A stretch of 64,000 nucleotides of DNA from NCBI RefSeq assembly GCF_050016015.1, contig NZ_JBNHEQ010000071.1, positions 1 through 64,000 on the forward strand, written 5' to 3'. A model generated the notes under the pieces. It did no database searches. It saw only the letters and a list, made by a program, of their open reading frames with translations, and was not told the DNA's origin. The stretch comes from Trichodesmium sp002260545. GTDB taxonomy: Bacteria; Cyanobacteriota; Cyanobacteriia; Cyanobacteriales; Microcoleaceae. Below, piece by piece: positions 59,052-64,000 of the stretch; positions within the stretch are counted from its first letter, which is position 1; each line of letters opens with the position of its first letter. A program made the translations under genes and the position numbers.

Positions 59052-61559
59052 ATGAGTAAAAAATCTAGCAAATCAACAAAGTTATTAACAAAAATTCTAG
59101 TAATAGCAGGAATAATTAGCATCGGTCTTTTGCAAAATCTGTTGAAGCCCAAACCTGCTATGAATGCTGAAAGTATAGTTTTTAAAGTTCCTAATCTCAC
59201 AGATTTATATATGTCTGTAGATTCTCTAGAAGTATTTGCTAAAGAAGGCAGGATTACTAATGATTTTGGCTTCTATGCTGCTTTTATGAAAAAAGAAGAT
59301 TTAGCAAATTTGCGGAATATATTGCAAAAACGTTTTGATATACCGCCTGAATTAATTTCTCGGATTACTAATATGGCTATGGGGCAAGATTTCCTCAAAT
59401 ATTTGGGTCGGTTAGTACAAATAGATCCTGATATTAATGGTTATGATGCTATGAGAACTGCTTTAATTGAAGCTGCTTCTGACCCGGAAGAAGGTTTTAC
59501 TATTATCAATATCATCAAAAAATTTCCGGCAAAAACAATCAGAATAAGTACAGATTTTTTATCTGAGTTTTCTAATGAGTTAACAACTTTTCAAGAATAT
59601 CGAGATGCTTCTATTACAGCAATTACTGAACAAGCAGAAAAGCAAGTTTCTACAGATCCACAAATGGATTATTCTCAACTGGCAGATTTGAGTCAATTAG
59701 GTCCCTATAAAGTAATTAAAAAATCTATTAGTTTTGAAATAGATACTCTACGTCAAACTTACACAGGTTTAACAGGTTATTATACTCTAGAAGCAGATAT
59801 TTACTTACCTGAAGGTATCTCTAAACCAGTACCTTTAGTAGTTTATAGTCATGGTTTTGGAGCGGAGAAAAAAAGTATTCTTTTAGCAGAACATTTAGCA
59901 TCTTATGGAATTGCATTAGCAGGGGTTGAACATTTAGGTAGTGACTTAGCATATCGTCAATCTTTTCTCAAAGGAGAAGTAGATATAGATATCAGTCCTA
60001 TTGAATATCTTAGCCGCCCATCAGACCTCACATTTTTATTAGATGAACTGGAAAATTTAGTCAAAACTGACTCCTATTGGCAATCTAAAATAGACTTAGA
60101 AAAAGTCGGTGCATTAGGAAATTCTTTTGGTGCTACTACAGTCTTATCTTTAGGGGGTGCTAATATTAATTTGGCTAGACTAAATCAAGAATGTGACCCG
60201 AAAAAATTGAGTTTAAATGTATCGGTATTGTTGCAATGTCGTGCAGGTTATTTACCACCTTCAAACTATGAGTTAAGAGACCCTCGCGTTAAGGCAGTTT
60301 TTGCTTATTTTCCCTTAACAAGTGTAGTTTTCGGACCTGAAGAAATGAGAAATATTTCTATTCCGACTTTACTTATGGGAGGTAGTCACGATATTCTAAC
60401 TCCAGGGATAGAAGAAGATGTTCATCCTTTTATTTGGATGAATAATAATTCAGATAAATATTTGGCTTTTTTAGTTCCAGGAACTCATTTTTCTACTAGC
60501 ACTTTAATTCCTGGTTTGCCAGAAGTATTACAGGGTCCGACGCCGGAAGTCGGACAATATTATTTAAAAAATTTAAGTGTGGCTTTCTTTAAAAAATATC
60601 TAGATAATCAATCAGAATATGAACCATATTTAACTGCCTCTTATGGTAAAGTGATGAATAAAGATTCCCTAAATTTGAATTTAATTCAATCTTTAACTGC
60701 ACAACAATTAATAACTGCTTATGGTAGTTCTCCCCCTAAACCAATCATACCTCCACCTATTACTGCAAAAGTTCCTCAACGACAAGAAACTATCTTGGAA
60801 GAAATACAAATAACTGGAGTAATGAAAGTAGCAATGAGACGAGATGCTACTCCTTTTGGTTATGTAAATAATACAGGAGAATGGGCTGGTTATTGTGAAG
60901 ATATTATTGAGGCTTTTGCGGAAAATATTGCTCAGGAATTAAATATTTCAACTGGTGTTAAAGTTATAGAAATTGTCTCTACTCTAGAAAACAGATTTCA
61001 ATTAGTTCAAAATGGAATTGTACATTTAGAATGCGGTCCGAATACGATTAGGGATGATGTTAAAGGTGTGGCTTTTTCGAATCCTTTTTTTGTCACAGGA
61101 ACTCATTTTTTAGTAAAAAAAGAAACACAAATAAATCCTGATGGTAATTTAGCTGGAGTAAAAACAGGTGTGTTGAGAAATACTACTACAGAAAATTTTA
61201 TTCAAACAAAATATCCTCAATCTGAAGCAGTCTATTTTAAAGGTAGTAGAGGTATTAATGAAGCTGTCGAATCTTTGGTTGAAGGAGAAATTCAGACTTT
61301 GGCTAATGATGGGATTTTATCTCTTGGAGAATTGGTAAGACAAAATCTGGATATTAGTAATTATAAGTTAGTGCCAGAAGAACCTTTAACTTGTGATTTT
61401 TATGGGATGATTATCCCGAACAATGACTCTAAATGGCAAAATAAAATTAATTCTTTTATTGATGGTGAAAAATCTAGACCTATTGATGAAAAATGGTTTA
61501 AAGATTTATTTCCTTATCAGTTAGAGAGTGTAGATTTTTGTGTGAATCAACAAAAGTAA
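59052..61559 (+). CDS. DUF1400 alpha/beta hydrolase fused to a periplasmic amino-acid-binding-type domain
   Basis: The product has 835 residues. An N-terminal membrane/signal segment (residues about 10-28, ILVIAGIISIGLLQNLL) precedes DUF1400 (about 35-200, VPNLTDLYMSVDSLEVFAKEG). An alpha/beta hydrolase follows: oxyanion YSHGFGAEKK, nucleophile GNSFGA (S358), and a His in VPGTHFSTSTL about residue 483. From about residue 575 a type-3 solute-binding (SBP_bac_3) domain follows: ITGVMKVAMRRDATPFGYV, GYCEDIIEAF, FSNPFFVTGTHFLVKK and NDGILSLGELVRQN. The fusion suggests an exported hydrolase that also senses or captures an amino-acid-like ligand (inference). A paralogue starts 1.4 kb downstream. 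Confidence 0.92.
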   Translation: MSKKSSKSTKLLTKILVIAGIISIGLLQNLLKPKPAMNAESIVFKVPNLTDLYMSVDSLEVFAKEGRITNDFGFYAAFMKKEDLANLRNILQKRFDIPPELISRITNMAMGQDFLKYLGRLVQIDPDINGYDAMRTALIEAASDPEEGFTIINIIKKFPAKTIRISTDFLSEFSNELTTFQEYRDASITAITEQAEKQVSTDPQMDYSQLADLSQLGPYKVIKKSISFEIDTLRQTYTGLTGYYTLEADIYLPEGISKPVPLVVYSHGFGAEKKSILLAEHLASYGIALAGVEHLGSDLAYRQSFLKGEVDIDISPIEYLSRPSDLTFLLDELENLVKTDSYWQSKIDLEKVGALGNSFGATTVLSLGGANINLARLNQECDPKKLSLNVSVLLQCRAGYLPPSNYELRDPRVKAVFAYFPLTSVVFGPEEMRNISIPTLLMGGSHDILTPGIEEDVHPFIWMNNNSDKYLAFLVPGTHFSTSTLIPGLPEVLQGPTPEVGQYYLKNLSVAFFKKYLDNQSEYEPYLTASYGKVMNKDSLNLNLIQSLTAQQLITAYGSSPPKPIIPPPITAKVPQRQETILEEIQITGVMKVAMRRDATPFGYVNNTGEWAGYCEDIIEAFAENIAQELNISTGVKVIEIVSTLENRFQLVQNGIVHLECGPNTIRDDVKGVAFSNPFFVTGTHFLVKKETQINPDGNLAGVKTGVLRNTTTENFIQTKYPQSEAVYFKGSRGINEAVESLVEGEIQTLANDGILSLGELVRQNLDISNYKLVPEEPLTCDFYGMIIPNNDSKWQNKINSFIDGEKSRPIDEKWFKDLFPYQLESVDFCVNQQK

Positions 61560-62997
61560 TATAGGGAATAGGGAATAGGGAATAGGGAGTCGGGAGTCGG
61601 GACAAACATTTTTATTCTGGCTAATTAATGAGACTTTATCTGCAGGGTATTCCAAATATATCAGGACTTACGCAAAACATCTATTAAATTGCGTTTTATG
61701 TAGAGGCAATTTCCTACGGAATGCTGCCTCTTACAGAGGAGCTAACGTTAACACATTCATGACGGCGACAGTCGTTTAGCTAGCGCACAACTCCGTTAAC
61801 GCTTCGCGACATATAAAGCGTTTGCGGAGCATTCCGATAGGAAAGCTTTGCGCCAGCAAAACATGAATTTCCCCTACAGGTAGCGTCTATGGGTAATTCC
61901 AAGTATATGAAGTACAAATATAGCACTTCCCACAGTTATTATGAGGTACAGTTATTTTCCTTATTTTCTATTCTCAGTGAAGCAGAATTAGGGTTTGCTG
62001 AAAAAGTCTTTTTTAAGGAGTAGGGGAGTAATTTTTTTGCCCAACTATGCGCCAGAAATGCGAACTTTTTGATTTTTCGGGAACCGTGCATGAAGAGCTG
62101 AAAACCAAGGTATTTCAGACCTAAAAAGGAACTTCTCTTTATCTGTAAATGTTTTTATATTTAATCAGGAAGTCCGAATTACTACTCTTTAGGGACGTTG
62201 TATTTCAGCAAAAAACACAATGAACAATTAACAATTAATAATTAATGACTATCACGGCGCTTAGGAGCAATATATAATACCATTTATCAAAAACTTTTCT
62301 ACATTTTGTTGAGTAGGGGACTAGGGGAGTAGGGGGGAAGCAAACATAAGAATAATTAACATTAAACTAGCTAAAATTAGCAAAAAAATGATTCTGCGCC
62401 CTGCTGATTAGTTAATAACTGAAGTATCGCCCAAGTATAGCAATAATGCATGGGAATTGGTATAAACTATTTACCTAGCAGTCGCCCTAGGAATATATTA
62501 ATTATTAATGACAAAGGGAGGCTTTAAACCTTAATTTTTGAATTAATAATTAATTATTGACTATCAAATCTTAATTATTAATTATTAACTATTAATTATT
62601 CGGTAACGTCTCTAGCTATTTGATAATTATTAGTCAGGAGCGTGTTAATTATTCTTATATTTACTGAAAAATTTAGGTATAAAGTCTCTCCATTCATGTA
62701 GCGCAGCGTTTCATGTCGGCGATAGCTGAAAATGCTATATCGAATTGAACAAGAGAAGAAAAAAAATCCTTTTAGCCAATCCTTCTATTACAGAAGAGGT
62801 AATTATTAATTGTTGAATTTTCTCCCACTTAATACAACAGTTTACGAAGTTATGAGGTACATATAGCCATTCCCAAAGTTATTAGTTATAATTGTTTTCT
62901 TTCTTTTCTATTCCCTATTCCCCCAAACATAAAATTTTGTACCTCATAACAACGAGAAGCACTGTAAAATGTAGCAAACATTTATCAAATTTGTATA
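61560..62997. other. Repeat-rich intergenic region between the two DUF1400 genes
   Basis: It contains GGGAATA heptamers (61562-61585), a left-end CAGGACTTACGCA fragment (61662), a GC-rich palindrome cluster (61705-61865), TATGAGGTACA copies (about 61920-61955 and 62860-62970) and AT-rich dispersed repeats (62500-62607, 62655-62815). No gene is seen. Confidence 0.7.
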
Positions 62998-64000
62998 ATG
63001 AATAGAAAAATCAACCTAGATATTTTCAAAAAACGTCGTGGTAAAACAAAAAAAAGGATACTTTTATGCTTAGGTTCCCTACTATTAGGAACTATTCCCT
63101 TTTTATTAACAACTTTCTCAGCCAAAGCAGCAGAACAAGTTTATTTGAATTACGGTATTTTCAGAATAGGAGTCTCTTTAGGTGCTTTAGAAAATTATGC
63201 TGAAACAGGTAAAGTTGATGAAGAATTAAAACTTTATCTCCTATTTATAAATGTAGAAAATCAAGAAAAATTGCGAAACATCCTGAATTTTCAACTCAAG
63301 ATTAATCCCAGACAACTGACTCAAGGTTTATATTCTCAAATGGGAGAAAATTTACTGAATTATTTGGGAGAAATGATTCAGGTAGATGGTACAAATGGTG
63401 GTGTTGCTATTCGAGAAGCTTTAATCACGACTGCTGAATCTCAAGATTTTACCCCCATAAATTTATTAAAGAATTTTTCTGGTCAAATTCAGTTTGACAT
63501 ACTTAAAATTCTGGCAACTAAGAGAGAATTTGTTAGCTTGATCCAAGATACAGAAAAACTGCTACTAGAAGTTAACCAACTGACATTAACTGCTGCTAAT
63601 ACTGAACCAAAAGTAAATTTTTCCAGATTGCCAGATTTACGCCAACCAGGAAATTTTTATTTCTATCAAGAGACTCTTAAACTGTACGATAAAAGTCGCC
63701 AACGCCAATTTATTGTTAATCTTTATTTACCTGATAATCTACCAAAAAATCAAACTATGCCAGTAGTAATTCTTTCTCCTGGTTTAGCTGCAAAACTTAG
63801 TCAATGGCAACATTTAGCAAAACATTTAGCTTCTTATGGTTTTGCTGTGGCAAAAGTACAACATCCAGGGAGTGATTTTAATCATTTTCAAGCTTTTCTG
63901 GATGGGGAAGAAAAAGATATATTTCAACTCCAAGAATTTATTAACAGACCTCTAGATATTAGTTATTTATTAGATGAGTTAGAACTGCGAAATAAATCTC
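62998..64000 (+). CDS. DUF1400 alpha/beta hydrolase, partial (continues past the window)
   Basis: From ATG 62998 the frame is open to the window end (334 codons). A basic N-terminus and hydrophobic segment (ILLCLGSLLLGTIPFLLTTF, then SAKA) form a signal peptide. DUF1400 follows (EQVYLNYGIFRIGVSLGALE, LLNYLGEMIQVD, REALITTAES). The hydrolase domain begins with the oxyanion-type VILSPGLAAKLSQWQHLAKH, where the upstream paralogue has YSHGFGAEKK. The catalytic Ser lies beyond the window, as would any ligand-binding domain. Confidence 0.9.
   Translation, partial: MNRKINLDIFKKRRGKTKKRILLCLGSLLLGTIPFLLTTFSAKAAEQVYLNYGIFRIGVSLGALENYAETGKVDEELKLYLLFINVENQEKLRNILNFQLKINPRQLTQGLYSQMGENLLNYLGEMIQVDGTNGGVAIREALITTAESQDFTPINLLKNFSGQIQFDILKILATKREFVSLIQDTEKLLLEVNQLTLTAANTEPKVNFSRLPDLRQPGNFYFYQETLKLYDKSRQRQFIVNLYLPDNLPKNQTMPVVILSPGLAAKLSQWQHLAKHLASYGFAVAKVQHPGSDFNHFQAFLDGEEKDIFQLQEFINRPLDISYLLDELELRNKS

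Overview
The window looks like chromosome from an AT-rich filamentous cyanobacterium of the Trichodesmium/Okeania/Microcoleus kind (inference, no marker gene was compared). The evidence is many HIP1 octamers (GCGATCGC, e.g. near 5395, 16541, 21236, 24083, 43952, 45769), cyanobacterial families (DUF1400 hydrolases, DUF928, GHL10 glycosidase, DUF29, PEP-CTERM proteins, a 112-residue P-II protein), and very long intergenic regions packed with short tandem repeats and miniature inverted-repeat elements. Three exact 100-N runs (4493-4592, 26098-26197, 32560-32659) are scaffold gaps. All three lie in or beside repeats, so they are probably collapsed repeats.

Layout. 0.2-6.5 kb: a D-Ala-D-Ala dipeptidase and a very large membrane hydrolase whose coding sequence contains a 126-bp tandem array. 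6.7-10.6 kb: a ParB-like/ParA-like pair in which ParA carries an N-terminal nuclease-like domain, then a TnpB nuclease. 10.8-17.9 kb: gnd, an unknown gene, a Crp/Fnr regulator and the hybrid cluster protein gene hcp with a perfect Fnr-type palindrome upstream. 18.5-20.8 kb: a compact three-gene unit (membrane-anchored GTPase, one-TM protein, unknown beta-rich protein) with an A9 run at a reading-frame junction. 21-23.8 kb: ilvB with a C-terminal zinc ribbon, and glnB. 24-30 kb: a DNA methyltransferase-endonuclease gene broken by one stop codon, mnmG, mrr and a DUF29 relic. 30-37.4 kb: a LamG protein, an HTH protein, a small membrane protein, a Ser/Thr kinase fused to a periplasmic-binding-type sensor, and DUF928. 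37.5-38.6 kb: a complete IS5-type element with a 9-bp target duplication and a broken transposase. 39.7-46.4 kb: an NDP-forming acyl-CoA synthetase/GNAT fusion and glgP. 47-50 kb: two decayed PEP-CTERM genes, a creatininase-family gene and a kinase fragment. 51.7-55.2 kb: GHL10 glycosidase. 56.5-57.6 kb: a broken tnpB. 59-64 kb: two DUF1400 hydrolase paralogues, the second cut by the window end.

The metabolic genes (gnd, ilvB, glnB, glgP, acyl-CoA synthetase/GNAT, hcp) are single transcription units in carbon and nitrogen metabolism. The accessory part is rich in defence-like or mobile functions. Two features stand out. First, two compact multigene units (6754-9056 and 18538-20791) combine domains in ways I cannot match to a named system. 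Second, several broken genes (MTase-nuclease, DUF29, PEP-CTERM, kinase fragment, IS5 transposase) keep one reading frame over their whole length and are interrupted only by stop codons. Other relics in the window (tnpB, the small PEP-CTERM remnant) do carry frameshifts. The intergenic DNA contains at least seven recurring inverted-repeat families, some nested and several with exact target-site duplications.
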